Shown here: positions 9,032 to 17,937 of the stretch, in pieces
Numbering within the stretch: the stretch's first letter is position 1
How the letters are laid out: each line of letters begins with the position of its first letter
From: Chloroflexota bacterium
Lineage (GTDB): Bacteria > Chloroflexota > Anaerolineae > Anaerolineales > Villigracilaceae
NCBI GenBank assembly: GCA_016219545.1
Contig: JACRMH010000022.1
Coordinates: forward strand, 62,001 to 126,000
DNA length: 64,000 bases
Direction: 5' to 3'
Notes under the pieces: generated by a model
Databases searched by the model: none
What the model was told of the DNA's origin: nothing
What the model saw: the letters and a program-made list of their open reading frames with translations, nothing else
Position numbers and translations under genes: made by a program

Positions 9032-9955
9032 CTATTTGAATCTTGCATCCCGTTGAAGCGTTAATCTCAACCCTTCTTCCAATTTGATCGAAGGTTGGAA
9101 GCGCAATTTCTCTTTTGCCAGAGTCAGGTCTGCTCTCATGCGCGAGACCCCGCCCGAGGTTTGGGCGTTGTAGACGACATTGGCTTTGCTGTCTGTCACA
9201 TCCAGCACCGTGCGGACTAGGTCGCGAATGGCGATCTCACACCCCGAGCCCACGTTGATGACCAGATTGTTGATATTCGGCGCGGTGGATGCAGCCACCA
9301 TCGCACTGACCACGTCATCCACGTAAATATAATCGCGGGTTTGGTTGCCATCACCGTGCGCAACCAATGTCCCGCCGCGCAAGGCTTGGCGCAGATAATG
9401 CGGCACCACGGGCGGATGTGATGGCGGCAAGTGTTGACCGGGTCCATAAGCATTGAAAATTCTCAAGCTGACAGTTTCGATACCCCACAGTCCGCCAATG
9501 GTGCGGACGTAATATTCGGCCGCGAGTTTGGAGACTGCATACGGAGAGCGCGGATTCGGCGTGGCAGACTCTACCAGTGTAGAGTCACCCAAGTCGCCGT
9601 ACACAGCCCCGGACGAAGCCAGAACGACGCGTTTGACTCCCACGTCACGGATCGCTTCCATCAATGCCACAGTCCCGCCTACGTTGACGGCGTTATAGTC
9701 GCGCGGATAGAGCACTGATTCAGGGACGGAAACGCGCGCCGCGAGATGATAGACCACATCCACATCCTGGAGCAAAGTCCACAACTTGGGACGGTCATTC
9801 ACATCTCCGCGCGTAAAGTGGACATCGGGTACAAGGGCTTGCGGGTCGCCTGTGGAGAGGTCATCCAGTCCGCGTACTTGATGTCCCTCGCGGGCGAGCT
9901 GGTTTGCAAGAGAAGAGCCGAGGAATCCCGCGGCTCCGGTGATTAAGAAGTTCAT
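9032..9955 (-). CDS. NAD-dependent nucleotide-sugar epimerase/dehydratase (GalE-like)
   Basis: 307 residues. The N-terminal FLITGAAGFLGS gives GxxGxxG. The segment LASSGAVYGDL, with PYAVSKLAAE (YxxxK), supplies the catalytic triad of extended SDRs, and the FNAYGPGQ and GDGNQTRDYIYVDDV motifs are diagnostic of UDP-glucose 4-epimerase-like enzymes. It probably interconverts UDP-sugars for cell-surface glycans. The start was moved from 10039 to the ATG at 9955 because the family begins at MNFLITG. A TATAAT nine bases upstream suggests a very short leader. It is divergent from the YHS gene. Confidence 0.85.
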   Translation of the reverse strand: MNFLITGAAGFLGSSLANQLAREGHQVRGLDDLSTGDPQALVPDVHFTRGDVNDRPKLWTLLQDVDVVYHLAARVSVPESVLYPRDYNAVNVGGTVALMEAIRDVGVKRVVLASSGAVYGDLGDSTLVESATPNPRSPYAVSKLAAEYYVRTIGGLWGIETVSLRIFNAYGPGQHLPPSHPPVVPHYLRQALRGGTLVAHGDGNQTRDYIYVDDVVSAMVAASTAPNINNLVINVGSGCEIAIRDLVRTVLDVTDSKANVVYNAQTSGGVSRMRADLTLAKEKLRFQPSIKLEEGLRLTLQRDARFK

Positions 9956-9993
9956 AGGAAAAAGATTATAAACGAATTGTCCGCCAAGTATTA

Positions 9994-9999
9994 TATAAT
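9994..9999 (+). promoter_or_regulatory. -10 box of a leaderless promoter for the YHS gene
   Basis: TATAAT followed by exactly six bases and then the ATG at 10006, which would place the transcription start at or next to the initiation codon. No Shine-Dalgarno sequence and no clear -35 box are visible. The same arrangement is seen upstream of 39363 and 45379 on the minus strand. Confidence 0.55.
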
Positions 10000-10005
10000 C
10001 ACGGC

Positions 10006-10200
10006 ATGGAACAAAAAGCGGAAACAATTGTAAAAACACAGTGCGGCGGAATATTGACCGAGCCTGAAAAATATCCCAGCGCCGATTATCAGGGACAGCG
10101 CGTTTATTTTTGTAATCAGGCTTGTCTGCGGGCTTTTATGGATAACCCCGATGGATTTATGTCCGGGGAAATTGAACATCCGTTGGATGAAGAAATATAG
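10006..10200 (+). CDS. Small YHS-domain (metal-binding) protein
   Basis: 64 residues. A cysteine in the TQCGG turn and a second pair region YFCNQACLRAFMDNP match the YHS fold, a roughly 45-residue treble-clef-like domain found in copper ATPases, methane/phenol monooxygenases and many stand-alone small proteins. It probably binds a transition metal; the partner is unknown. The gene ends in TAG, showing that TAG is used as a normal stop here, and is followed by a clear terminator. Confidence 0.75.
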   Translation: MEQKAETIVKTQCGGILTEPEKYPSADYQGQRVYFCNQACLRAFMDNPDGFMSGEIEHPLDEEI

Positions 10201-10235
10201 TATGCATCTCGCGTCATCATATTTAATTTAACACA

Positions 10236-10270
10236 AAAGCCCGTCTCTCATTAAGACGGGCTTCCTGTTT
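10236..10270. terminator. Bidirectional hairpin terminator
   Basis: AAAGCCCGTCT / AGACGGGCTT stem with a seven-base loop between the convergent YHS gene and the korC stop. T-rich downstream on plus (TTCCTGTTT) and A-rich upstream. Confidence 0.75.
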
Positions 10271-10282
10271 ACTGATTACTCT

Positions 10283-10831
10283 TCACTGAACTTGCGCTTT
10301 AGCGAATTCAAATCCCCTGCGTAATGCTTCATAATTCTTTGGAAGCAAGTGCTGATGCCTTGCAGGCAGATGCGCCTTTAGTGCGGCTTCGATCATTTGA
10401 AGACTCACTTCAGGCAAGGCCGATAATAACGCGCCGGCAGCGACCATGTTGGTTAATTTCTTGTCGCCGATCTCTTCGGCAATTTCATTACATGGGATCA
10501 TAATGGCTTGAATGTCATTGCGTTTCGAGGCCCGGTCCACCATGGACTTGTTCACGATCAAGGTTCCGCCAGTTTGCATCATGGCTTCATATTTATCAAA
10601 GGATGGCAAGTTCAAAGCAATAGCCAGTGGCGGATGCTCAACCAGCGGCGAGCCAATTTCCTGGTCAGCAATGACAACGGTGCAGTTTGCCGTACCGCCG
10701 CGCATTTCGGGACCGTAGGATGGGATCCACGTCACTTGTTTGCCAGAGTCCATGGCCGCATACGCAATGACCTGACCCGCAAACAGCACACCCTGTCCGC
10801 CAAAACCTGAGATGATGATTTCTTTTTGCAT
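10283..10831 (-). CDS. korC: 2-oxoacid:ferredoxin oxidoreductase, gamma subunit
   Basis: 182 residues of the POR/KOR catalytic gamma domain. It begins IIISGFGGQGVLFAGQVIAYAAM and carries the WIPSYGPEMRGGTANC block that is strongly conserved in the gamma subunit. It is the last gene of a four-gene minus-strand operon in the order delta (ferredoxin), alpha, beta, gamma. The complex oxidatively decarboxylates a 2-oxoacid to acyl-CoA with reduction of ferredoxin in the cytoplasm. Whether the substrate is 2-oxoglutarate, a branched-chain 2-oxoacid or another acid cannot be told from sequence alone; the gene symbol follows the common kor naming. Confidence 0.85.
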   Translation of the reverse strand: MQKEIIISGFGGQGVLFAGQVIAYAAMDSGKQVTWIPSYGPEMRGGTANCTVVIADQEIGSPLVEHPPLAIALNLPSFDKYEAMMQTGGTLIVNKSMVDRASKRNDIQAIMIPCNEIAEEIGDKKLTNMVAAGALLSALPEVSLQMIEAALKAHLPARHQHLLPKNYEALRRGFEFAKAQVQ

Positions 10832-10852
10832 TTGTTCACTCCGTTCACAGGA

Positions 10853-10919
10853 AATCGGGATTCGGAATTCGGGGGTTGGGAAACAAATCCCATTCCCAAT
10901 TCCCGATCACCGATTCCCA
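10853..10919. repeat. Palindromic repeat between korB and korC
   Basis: Two arms rich in GGGATTCGGAATTCGGG and CCCAATTCCCGATCACCG words give an imperfect hairpin that fills the whole intergenic gap of an otherwise tight operon. It could also weaken korC expression or stabilise the upstream mRNA. Confidence 0.6.
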
Positions 10920-11687
10920 CTAGATCTTTATTTGCTTTATCGCATCGCTCATCTTGTAATCACCGAGCGGGTAAAAGGGAACCATGTGCTCTTCCACAAA
11001 TTTCAACGAGTTGACCGGTGTCATACCCCAGTTGGTTGGGCAGGTGGAAAGCAATTCGACCATCGAGAAGCCAAGTCCGCGTGCCTGGGTTTCAAATGCT
11101 GTGCGGATGGCCTTTTTCGCGAGGCGGATATTCTTCGGGTCATGCAATGATCGGCGCACGCAATAACCAACGCCTTCGAGCGTGGAGAGCATTTCGGAGA
11201 CCTTGATCGGGTAACCCTGTGTTTCCACATCGCGCCCATTCGGCGAGGAAGTTGTCTTCATGCCCGGCAGAGTTGTCGGCGCCATCTGACCGCCTGTCAT
11301 GCCGTAGTTGGCGTTATTGATAAAGATCACGGTGATGTTCTCGCCGCGCGCCGCAGCATGAACGATCTCGCCCATGCCAATGGAAGCGAGGTCGCCGTCA
11401 CCTTGATAGGTGAAAACGATCCGGTCCGGCATGACGCGCTTGATACCGGTTGCCATCGCGGGCGCGCGTCCGTGCGGAGCTTCCACAAAATCTGTATCAA
11501 AATAATTGTAAGCAAACACTGAACACCCCACCGGCGCAACGCCGATCGTTCTGTCAATAACATTCATTTCTTCCAATACTTCCGCCACCAGCCGATGAGC
11601 CACGCCATGCGTACAGCCCGGGCAGTAGTGGGTGGGTGTATCTGTAAAACCTTCAGGTCTATCGTAGACTAAATTTTCAGTTGCCAT
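10920..11687 (-). CDS. korB: 2-oxoacid:ferredoxin oxidoreductase, beta (thiamine diphosphate) subunit
   Basis: 255 residues. [14 protein letters not shown] at the N-terminus supplies cluster-contact cysteines, and [13 protein letters not shown] followed by [11 protein letters not shown] is the thiamine-diphosphate/Mg binding motif of this subunit. It contains the active-site cofactor of the complex. It starts 8 bp after the korA stop, so the two are translationally close. The length and the TPTHYCPGC start fit the VOR/KOR group, not the single-chain pyruvate enzyme. Confidence 0.9.
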   Translation of the reverse strand: MATENLVYDRPEGFTDTPTHYCPGCTHGVAHRLVAEVLEEMNVIDRTIGVAPVGCSVFAYNYFDTDFVEAPHGRAPAMATGIKRVMPDRIVFTYQGDGDLASIGMGEIVHAAARGENITVIFINNANYGMTGGQMAPTTLPGMKTTSSPNGRDVETQGYPIKVSEMLSTLEGVGYCVRRSLHDPKNIRLAKKAIRTAFETQARGLGFSMVELLSTCPTNWGMTPVNSLKFVEEHMVPFYPLGDYKMSDAIKQIKI

Positions 11688-11695
11688 GTTTACCT

Positions 11696-12808
11696 CTAAG
11701 CGTGCGCCATTCGTTCAAGCCATGCATCACGCGGATGGACATCTGCGCTCAATTTGACTTTTACCATGCGATGAATTTCATTCAGGATCTCATCGGGGAA
11801 GGGAACGACGCCGCCGAGCCGGCCATAGAACTCGACGGGCACACGTCCCTTCACAGCCAAGCGGACATCTTCCAACATTTGGCCGGAGTTCATTTCTGTG
11901 ACCAGGAACGCATCAACCCGACCTGAGAGCTGGTCAAGCACTTCGTAGGGAAACGGGCTGACAGTGATCGGCCTTAACAAGCCCACCTTGATTCCCTGAG
12001 CGCGTGCTTCACGAACAGCGGATAATGCCACACGTCCTGCTGTACCAAAGCCAACGATCACGATCTCTGCATCATCAAGGAAATATTCCTTATATCGAAC
12101 TTCATTCGCCTGAATGGTCCTCCAGCGATTCAACAGGCGAAGATTTGTCTTCTCTTCTTCAACAGGATCAATATAGATCGAGGAAAGGATGCGTCGTTCG
12201 CGTTTGCCCATCTTGCCGTCGGTGTTCCAATCCCAATCTTCGCGTCGGACGGGTCTCATTTCGGGCATCTCGGCCGGCTCCATCATTTGGCCCACACAAC
12301 CGTCGAGGATGACCATGCAGATGGCGCGGTACTTCTCCGCCAGGTCAAAGGAAAGAACCGTTAAGTCAATGGCTTCCTGTACGGAGGCGGGTGCAAGCAC
12401 GATCGCTTGATAATCACCATGTCCGCCGCCGTGGACAGCTTGGTTGTAATCGCCCTGTGCCGGCGCGATGTTGCCCAGCCCCGGTCCACCGCGCATCACG
12501 TTGACCAATACTGCGGGCACTTCCGTTCCAGCAATGTAGGAAATTCCTTCCATCATCAAACTCATGCCCGGGCTGGAGGACGATGACATTACGCGCACTC
12601 CCGTACAAGCCGCGCCATACACCATATTGATCGCGCCAAGTTCAGATTCGGCCTGCACGAAAGCGCGACCCAATTCGGGCATGCGTTTTGCGAGATATTC
12701 CAAGACTTCAGTTTGAGGGGTAATGGGGTAACCGAAGTAAGCCTCAAGCCCCGCGCGGACGGCGGCTTCGGCAATCGCTTCGTTCCCTTTCCATAATTCT
12801 TTTGCCAT
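11696..12808 (-). CDS. korA: 2-oxoacid:ferredoxin oxidoreductase, alpha subunit
   Basis: 370 residues with the pyrimidine-binding domain ([27 protein letters not shown]), the [16 protein letters not shown] segment and the transketolase-C-like domain (about 250-370). It forms the heterotetramer with the beta, gamma and delta products. The ORF can be extended to 12847, but the extension is repeat-derived and ends at the [11 protein letters not shown] start, which is typical of the family; hence 12808. Confidence 0.9.
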   Translation of the reverse strand: MAKELWKGNEAIAEAAVRAGLEAYFGYPITPQTEVLEYLAKRMPELGRAFVQAESELGAINMVYGAACTGVRVMSSSSSPGMSLMMEGISYIAGTEVPAVLVNVMRGGPGLGNIAPAQGDYNQAVHGGGHGDYQAIVLAPASVQEAIDLTVLSFDLAEKYRAICMVILDGCVGQMMEPAEMPEMRPVRREDWDWNTDGKMGKRERRILSSIYIDPVEEEKTNLRLLNRWRTIQANEVRYKEYFLDDAEIVIVGFGTAGRVALSAVREARAQGIKVGLLRPITVSPFPYEVLDQLSGRVDAFLVTEMNSGQMLEDVRLAVKGRVPVEFYGRLGGVVPFPDEILNEIHRMVKVKLSADVHPRDAWLERMAHA

Positions 12809-12825
12809 TTGATTCTCCAAGAAAA

Positions 12826-12895
12826 ATCTTAAACACGAAGGACACAAAGGGCACGAAGGAATTTTTTATCCTTCATCCTTCCGCCTTCATCCTTT
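12826..12895. repeat. Intergenic repeat (ACACGAAGGACACAAAGG / TCCTTCATCC)
   Basis: Two simple-word arms, one of ACGAAGGACACAAAGGGC type and the other of CCTTCATCCTTCCGCC type, fill the korD-korA gap. The second arm resembles the segment at 36216-36245 before the glycosyltransferase gene. Confidence 0.55.
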
Positions 12896-13138
12896 TTATG
12901 CGGGTACAGGTACAGCCTTCGTTATTTCACGATATACCGTGATCGCGGCGTCCGGACAAACCAACGCACAAATAGCACACCCCGTGCAGCCGTCCTTGAA
13001 CGTGTGCGCGGGGTGGTAGCCCTTGGGAGTGAGATGTGACATATTTAGCTCCATCACATCTTGCGGACAGGCGCTAATGCAAAGTTCACATCCTTTGCAG
13101 TAAGTATCACTGACTTCGATCCAACCTTTTGCGGCCAT
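12896..13138 (-). CDS. korD: 2-oxoacid:ferredoxin oxidoreductase, delta (2[4Fe-4S] ferredoxin) subunit
   Basis: 80 residues with two complete CxxCxxCxxxCP motifs, CKGCELCISACP (about 14-25) and CTGCAICALVCP (about 51-62), each binding one 4Fe-4S cluster. It passes electrons from the thiamine centre to free ferredoxin. First gene of the kor operon; a strong AAGGAG site lies before the ATG. The order delta-alpha-beta-gamma is one of the known arrangements for KOR and VOR operons. Confidence 0.9.
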   Translation of the reverse strand: MAAKGWIEVSDTYCKGCELCISACPQDVMELNMSHLTPKGYHPAHTFKDGCTGCAICALVCPDAAITVYREITKAVPVPA

Positions 13139-13302
13139 TCATTCTCCTTTATTCGAGAAGTTAGACAGTAATTAGCGGGAATACCCGCCAGCCTGATTAT
13201 GTCTCTTTATGGAGGTTGATGCCAGTGTAAAGCGTCATACCTGAAAGTGTCAAAGGTCATTGCTTTAAGGCACTACCATTTTATGGGAAAGAGAAAAAAG
13301 CC

Positions 13303-13370
13303 AGCCACAGATTTCACAGATTATGGGGATTGGGTTTTAAAAATCCGTGAAATCAGTGTAATCTGTGGCT
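13303..13370. repeat. CCACAGA-family palindromic repeat
   Basis: AGCCACAGATTTCACAGATT and its imperfect inverse AATCAGTGTAATCTGTGGCT flank an AT-rich centre. Related elements sit at 21302-21370 and 46777-46844. It separates the kor operon from the CitE-like gene. Confidence 0.75.
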
Positions 13371-13399
13371 ATGTTTTGAAGGAAGCGGGGAAGCCTGAT

Positions 13400-14266
13400 T
13401 TATTTTCCAGCCGCTTTCGCCCTCGCCAATACTTTTTGTGCGTTCTTCACCAAGGGCATGTCTATCATCTTGCCATCCAGCGAGTAAGCCCCCTTGCCTT
13501 CTTTTTGACTGGCTTCAAAAGTTTCGACAATTCGTTTTGCGTAGGCAATTGCCTCGTCATTAGGTGTGAAGGCAGTCTGTACCGGTTCAACCTGCGCCGG
13601 GTGAATGATCTGCTTGCCCACAAAGCCCAGCCGCGCCCCGAATTCTGATTCGACTCGCAAAGCTTCGATGTCCTTGTAATCAATGGTGACAATGTCAATG
13701 GCTTGCAAGTCAAATGCCGCGCAAGCCACAACAACAGCTTCCCGCGCATAGAGCAATTCAATGGCATCCTTTGTACGTGTTGCGCCCACTGACGCTGCGA
13801 AATCTTCTCCGCCAAAAATGATCGCGTCCAATCGCGGATGAGCCGCAATCTCCTTGAGATTCAAAATCCCCTTGGCAGTTTCCACCCCGATCAACACGCG
13901 GACCGAATTCATCGCCCAGCCATATTTCAACTCGGCAGCTTCGATGATCCTGCTCGCCCATTCCACATGCTCATAAGATTCAACTTTGGGGATCATGATG
14001 CCATCGGGGTGATAGGGGAGGACGGCTTCAATATCATCCTTCTCAAATCCCGAGCCGACCGAATTAATGCGTGCCAGTTTTTCGCTTGCGCCGAAATCCA
14101 ATTCCTGCAATGCCTTGACGATGGTTGCGCGCGCCTCGGCTTTCCTGTTGACCGCGGTGCCGTCTTCCATGTCCATGCAGATCGAATCCACGCTCAGCGT
14201 GACAGACTTTGTGATCATCTTCCAGTTGTCCCCCGGCATATAAAGTAACGCGCGTCGTGAATGCAT
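13400..14266 (-). CDS. HpcH/HpaI (CitE-like) acyl-CoA lyase
   Basis: 288 residues of the CitE/malyl-CoA-lyase TIM-barrel family. It has the starting SRRALLYMPGDN block, MDMEDGTAVNRK with the acidic metal ligand region, LIGVETAKGILNL, and the GGEDFAASVGA metal/CoA loop. The family cleaves beta-hydroxyacyl-CoA esters. Because MaoC and methylcrotonyl-CoA-carboxylase-type genes lie upstream on the same strand, the best parallel is the mycobacterial CitE-like lyase Rv2498c, which cleaves (R)-HMG-CoA to acetyl-CoA and acetoacetate. Malyl-, citramalyl- or methylmalyl-CoA remain possible. Its ATG overlaps the stop of the upstream gene by one base (TAATG). Confidence 0.8.
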   Translation of the reverse strand: MHSRRALLYMPGDNWKMITKSVTLSVDSICMDMEDGTAVNRKAEARATIVKALQELDFGASEKLARINSVGSGFEKDDIEAVLPYHPDGIMIPKVESYEHVEWASRIIEAAELKYGWAMNSVRVLIGVETAKGILNLKEIAAHPRLDAIIFGGEDFAASVGATRTKDAIELLYAREAVVVACAAFDLQAIDIVTIDYKDIEALRVESEFGARLGFVGKQIIHPAQVEPVQTAFTPNDEAIAYAKRIVETFEASQKEGKGAYSLDGKMIDMPLVKNAQKVLARAKAAGK

Positions 14267-14769
14267 TAGTTGGTTTCTCCTTTTGCCAAGACTGGTTTTT
14301 CGAACAATTGTTTTACATCCTTTTTTCTCAAAAAATAAATGGCAAGAAAGTTGAAAACAAAAACTCCTGCAAAGAAGACAATCAAAAGTATGGGTACGCT
14401 TATTCCACTAAGCCATGGAAGATTAGAAGAAAATTTGGAAAAATCCAATGTGGGGGATGTCCAATCTTTGACCATTAAAACAATCATCCAACTAAAGGTG
14501 CATGTTGATGAAAACACTGACACCCAAAATATGGCAAGGGCCAAAAATCGCCCGCTTGGATGAAAGCGTAAAAGTTGAACACCAACATATATGAAGACGA
14601 CAACTTCTACCCAAGCCATAACATCTATTGGTTGTCCGTTGTAAGTGAGACCCAAATCAAATCCCAAACCGCCTTGTGCATGTCTGGTACCCTTAATCAA
14701 TCCATATGCATCTAAAATTGCCCCAATGAAAAAGAGTAATGCTATTAAGCGAACGCCCCATTTTTTCAT
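14266..14769 (-). CDS. Hypothetical four-helix membrane protein
   Basis: 167 residues with four hydrophobic segments (about 7-27, 42-64, 72-97 and 120-145) and a lysine-rich tail. I do not recognise the family. It is markedly more AT-rich than the surrounding metabolic genes and sits between the MaoC and CitE genes, overlapping the latter by one base, so translation is probably coupled. The start was set to MKKWGVRL at 14769; the upstream extension is repeat-derived. Probably a later insertion into the operon. Confidence 0.6.
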   Translation of the reverse strand: MKKWGVRLIALLFFIGAILDAYGLIKGTRHAQGGLGFDLGLTYNGQPIDVMAWVEVVVFIYVGVQLLRFHPSGRFLALAIFWVSVFSSTCTFSWMIVLMVKDWTSPTLDFSKFSSNLPWLSGISVPILLIVFFAGVFVFNFLAIYFLRKKDVKQLFEKPVLAKGETN

Positions 14770-14789
14770 AAATTCTCCGTTTGCTGGAA

Positions 14790-14842
14790 ATTTTGAAGGC
14801 CAAAGGCTGAAAGTCAAAACCTTCAACCTTCAACCTTTGACT
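14790..14842. repeat. TTCAACC-type repeat tract overlapping the maoC 3' end
   Basis: Contains GGCTGAAAGTCAAAACCTTCAACCTTCAACC. The last codons of the MaoC gene (SQKSKVEG) are encoded by the repeat, showing that repeat insertion has shaped the protein C-terminus. Confidence 0.65.
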
Positions 14843-15290
14843 TTTGGCTGCTCTTCAAAAACATCGCTGTCCGCTCGAACTCCACCACAACCGTTCCATC
14901 AGGTTTCTTGCCCCAGCATTTAATGCGGACGATTCCTGCATTAGGTCTAGACTTCGATTCTCGCTTCTCGATGATCTCACTTTCGGCGTAAATGGTATCG
15001 CCGTGAAAAACCGGGTTCGGATGCACGACCTTGTCATATCCCAAGTTTGCCACGATGGTTCCTTCGGTCAACTCTGCCACGGTCAGGCCAACGACCAGCC
15101 CGAATGTAAAAATGCCATTTACCAGGCGCTGGCCAAACTCGGTCTTCGATGCAAAATCCTCGTTGACATGCAGCGGCTGTGTGTTCATCGTCAGCGCAGA
15201 AAATAAAACGTTATCCATCTCTGTCACTGTCCGCCCGCTGTGCTTGAATTTCATCCCAACTTCAAGTTCATCAAAAAATTTTCCGGCCAT
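14823..15290 (-). CDS. MaoC-family (R)-hydratase, hot-dog fold
   Basis: 155 residues of a single hot-dog hydratase domain. The signature TMNTQPLHVNEDFASKTEFG holds the catalytic His; the usual catalytic Asp of (R)-specific enoyl-CoA hydratases is replaced by Asn, as I recall for the mycobacterial MaoC protein next to citE. LVNGIFTFGLVVG closes the active site. In this locus it would hydrate a branched unsaturated CoA ester such as 3-methylglutaconyl-CoA; mesaconyl-CoA is an alternative. It starts within the stop of the biotin-carrier gene (TAATG), and the GGAGGAG inside that gene's last codons serves as its ribosome-binding site. Confidence 0.8.
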   Translation of the reverse strand: MAGKFFDELEVGMKFKHSGRTVTEMDNVLFSALTMNTQPLHVNEDFASKTEFGQRLVNGIFTFGLVVGLTVAELTEGTIVANLGYDKVVHPNPVFHGDTIYAESEIIEKRESKSRPNAGIVRIKCWGKKPDGTVVVEFERTAMFLKSSQKSKVEG

Positions 15291-15766
15291 TACTCCTCCA
15301 TCTCGATCAAGATCTGCTCTCGCTCAACCGTCTGTCCCTGTGCCGCATGGACGGTTTTTACCTTTCCATCCTTCAAAGCCTGAATGCGGATTTCCATCTT
15401 CATGGCTTCCATCGTCATTAGGGTTTGACCTTTCTTAACGACATCTCCGGCGCTGACAGAAACGCTTCGCACCTGACCCGGCATGGGCGCGATCAATCCC
15501 CCGGCATGGTCGTGTCTGACGCCTTTCTTTGCACCCGAAGTTTTTGTCAGCATCATGGTTTGACCGTCTATCGTCACCCATCTCTTGGCCATATCAGACG
15601 AAACATAAGCGGTGACCTTTTTGCCGTCAATCAGCAAATCCATCCTTCCACGCGTGGCGTCTGCGCGCAGAACCTGGACAGAAACGGTCTGCCCATCCAT
15701 GCTGGCGACATAATTATCACCCGATGGGTTGATCTCAAGAGTTTGTGTATCGAAGGTAATTTTCAT
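15290..15766 (-). CDS. Biotin carboxyl carrier protein of an acyl-CoA carboxylase
   Basis: 158 residues. The C-terminal half (about 85-158) is a biotinyl domain with the AMKM motif at 121-124, where Lys123 is the biotinylation site. The N-terminal half resembles the beta-rich linker found between carboxylase and biotinyl domains in fused acyl-CoA carboxylase alpha chains. In this organism the carrier is split from the biotin carboxylase encoded just upstream, with a mobile-looking palindrome between them. It overlaps the MaoC start by one base. Confidence 0.85.
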   Translation of the reverse strand: MKITFDTQTLEINPSGDNYVASMDGQTVSVQVLRADATRGRMDLLIDGKKVTAYVSSDMAKRWVTIDGQTMMLTKTSGAKKGVRHDHAGGLIAPMPGQVRSVSVSAGDVVKKGQTLMTMEAMKMEIRIQALKDGKVKTVHAAQGQTVEREQILIEMEE

Positions 15767-15781
15767 AAAATCTCATTCCAT

Positions 15782-15870
15782 GTCGTTGCGAGGGCGCTCT
15801 TTGTCCGAAGCAATCTCCAACTCGGTCAGGAGATTGCTTCGGCGGAAAAACATCCGCCTCGCAATGACGA
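15782..15870. repeat. GTCGTTGCGAGG / AGCAATCTCC palindromic repeat
   Basis: A long imperfect palindrome whose outer arms read TGTCGTTGCGAGGGCG and CGCCTCGCAATGACGA and whose inner arms read GAAGCAATCTCC and GGAGATTGCTTC. Copies of the family lie at 28816-28919, 39391-39471 and, partly, 44486-44520. It lies between the biotin carboxylase and carrier genes. Confidence 0.8.
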
Positions 15871-15874
15871 AATG

Positions 15875-17392
15875 CTAATTCCTGTAATTATTCGTTTGCT
15901 TCCACGGGTTGAAAGGATCAGTCTCATTGGAAACAGCGGATTGTGATTTCGAGCCGGTAAACACAACATCTGCAAGCGCGGCCGCGATCAAATTTTGGAG
16001 TTCGGCAGATTGTTGTTGAACAGGAGCTAGGTTCCCAGACTCCATTGATCTTTCAACCCATCTTGTAGATACTTTGCCTTGCGCAAAATCAGCATGTGCC
16101 AACACGGCTTGCATGAAATCAATATTGGTGACCACGCCATGTACAATGAATTCCTTGAGCGCGATCTGCATCCTTTGAATGGCCGCTGACCGATCTTCGG
16201 CATGGACGATCAACTTCGCCAGCAGGGGATCGTAGAAATGAGTCACATCACTGCCGGTGACAAAGCCTGAATCCACGCGGACACCGGGTCCGCGCGGTTC
16301 GATGAATTGCAGGAGTTTTCCCGTGCTTGGCAAGAACCCATTTGACGGGTCTTCGGCGTACACACGGCACTCGATGGCATGTCCGCGCTGATGGAAGTCG
16401 CTTTGCGTGAATGGGAATTTCTCACCAGCCGCGATTCTGATCTGCCATTGGACCAGGTCAATGCCTGTGACGAGTTCGGTGATGGGATGTTCTACCTGCA
16501 ATCTTGTATTCATTTCAAGAAAGTAGAAAGTAGAAAGAACGGGGTCGAAGATGAATTCGATGGTTCCGGCATTAAAGTAATTCACGGCCTTGGCGGCCGC
16601 GACAGCGGCCTGTCCCATTTGTTCGCGCAGTTCAGGAGTTAATAATGGCGAAGGAGTTTCTTCGATGATCTTTTGATGCCTGCGTTGCACAGAACATTCG
16701 CGTTCAAAAAGATGAACAAGGTTGCCGTGTTTGTCGCCAAAGATTTGAAACTCGATGTGATGCGCATCCGCTAGATATTTTTCGATCAGCAATCTTTCAT
16801 CGCCGAAGGAATTCAACGCTTCGCGCCTTGCACCTTCGATGGCTTCCGCTAATTCGCCTTCTTCGTTGACAACGCGCATCCCTTTGCCGCCGCCGCCTGC
16901 TGAGGCTTTGATCAACACTGGATAGCCGATTTTCTTTGCCGCTTTTCTATATTCTTCTTCAGTCTCCAATCCTTCAAAACCGGGGACAGTTGGCACGCCC
17001 GCCTTCTTCATGGCGATCTTGGATTCGGCTTTATCGCCCATCGCGCGGATCGAATCTGCCGAGGGTCCGATAAATGTTAGTCCCGCTGATTCCACTGCCG
17101 CGGCGAAAGACGCGTTCTCTGAGAGGAATCCATAACCAGGGTGGATGGCATCTGCTTGAGTCTGAGTCGCCGCAGCGATGAGTTTGTCCACATTCAAATA
17201 GGATTCTTTTGGCGCGGCATCACCGAGCAGAATGGCTTCATCAGCAAGCTGGACATGCAATGAGTCTTTATCTGCGGTGGAATACACGGCAACAGTTTTA
17301 ATGCCAAGTTCGCGGCAGGCGCGGATGATGCGAATGGCGATCTCGCCGCGATTGGCGATCAGAATCTTGGTGAAAGGTTGGCTTGATGTCAT
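15875..17392 (-). CDS. Acyl-CoA carboxylase, biotin carboxylase subunit
   Basis: 505 residues. It has the biotin carboxylase N-terminal domain ([23 protein letters not shown]), the ATP-grasp glycine loop [14 protein letters not shown], and [14 protein letters not shown] with the catalytic metal ligands and arginine. A C-terminal extension of about 50 residues follows the usual 450-residue core. It carboxylates biotin on the separate carrier protein using ATP and bicarbonate. With the carboxyltransferase gene 1.6 kb upstream it forms a methylcrotonyl-CoA-carboxylase-like complex. The start was moved from 17476 to the ATG at 17392, where [14 protein letters not shown] begins. Confidence 0.9.
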   Translation of the reverse strand: MTSSQPFTKILIANRGEIAIRIIRACRELGIKTVAVYSTADKDSLHVQLADEAILLGDAAPKESYLNVDKLIAAATQTQADAIHPGYGFLSENASFAAAVESAGLTFIGPSADSIRAMGDKAESKIAMKKAGVPTVPGFEGLETEEEYRKAAKKIGYPVLIKASAGGGGKGMRVVNEEGELAEAIEGARREALNSFGDERLLIEKYLADAHHIEFQIFGDKHGNLVHLFERECSVQRRHQKIIEETPSPLLTPELREQMGQAAVAAAKAVNYFNAGTIEFIFDPVLSTFYFLEMNTRLQVEHPITELVTGIDLVQWQIRIAAGEKFPFTQSDFHQRGHAIECRVYAEDPSNGFLPSTGKLLQFIEPRGPGVRVDSGFVTGSDVTHFYDPLLAKLIVHAEDRSAAIQRMQIALKEFIVHGVVTNIDFMQAVLAHADFAQGKVSTRWVERSMESGNLAPVQQQSAELQNLIAAALADVVFTGSKSQSAVSNETDPFNPWKQTNNYRN

Positions 17393-17423
17393 AGTGAAAA
17401 ATGAAAAGCGAAACGTGATATTT

Positions 17424-17918
17424 TCATGGCAGAGGAATTTGTTCCAGCAAGGATCCGTGCATGCTTTGCGATTCAAGCAATGAGGTATTGACGAGGTAGT
17501 CGGTTGGCTGTTCCCGTAATGTTTTTCCGCGTTGTTGCGGGATCATTGTCAGTAATAATTTAATGATCTGAGTCAAAAGCGTAATACGGTGGTGTACAAC
17601 CTCTTCTTTTAGGATGTGATGGGATTTGTAATACCAGTCACGACTCTCGCGTGCCGAACCAAGTGAATATTGATAATACTGGGCGCGGGATTTTCCTGTG
17701 TGATGAGAATAACCCTCGGCAAGATTGGCGCTGACAGAGCCGAGTGAACGATAGAGTTGATCGGCCAATCCAATTGTGCGGTGGTCTTTCATCAACTCTG
17801 TCACATCATACCAGCCAATTTCTGTAGAAAATAGAGAAAGGCGATATGCCTCCACCTTCCACAAGGTATCGCCTTTTATTTCCATTGGCAAACCAGCAAC
17901 CCACTCTTCAAAAGTCAT
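17424..17918 (-). CDS. Four-helix-bundle protein (S23/IVS-like)
   Basis: 164 residues, helical throughout. LADQLYRSLGSVSANLAEGYSHHTGKSRAQYYQYSLGSARESRDW is the conserved core of the four-helix-bundle/23S-rRNA intervening-sequence protein family. Members form pentamer-like bundles; their cellular function is still open. They often appear as single genes inserted between unrelated genes, as here within the carboxylase cluster. I therefore treat it as a passenger, not part of the pathway. Confidence 0.75.
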   Translation of the reverse strand: MTFEEWVAGLPMEIKGDTLWKVEAYRLSLFSTEIGWYDVTELMKDHRTIGLADQLYRSLGSVSANLAEGYSHHTGKSRAQYYQYSLGSARESRDWYYKSHHILKEEVVHHRITLLTQIIKLLLTMIPQQRGKTLREQPTDYLVNTSLLESQSMHGSLLEQIPLP

Positions 17919-17937
17919 GACTTCCTTTCCTCACGTT

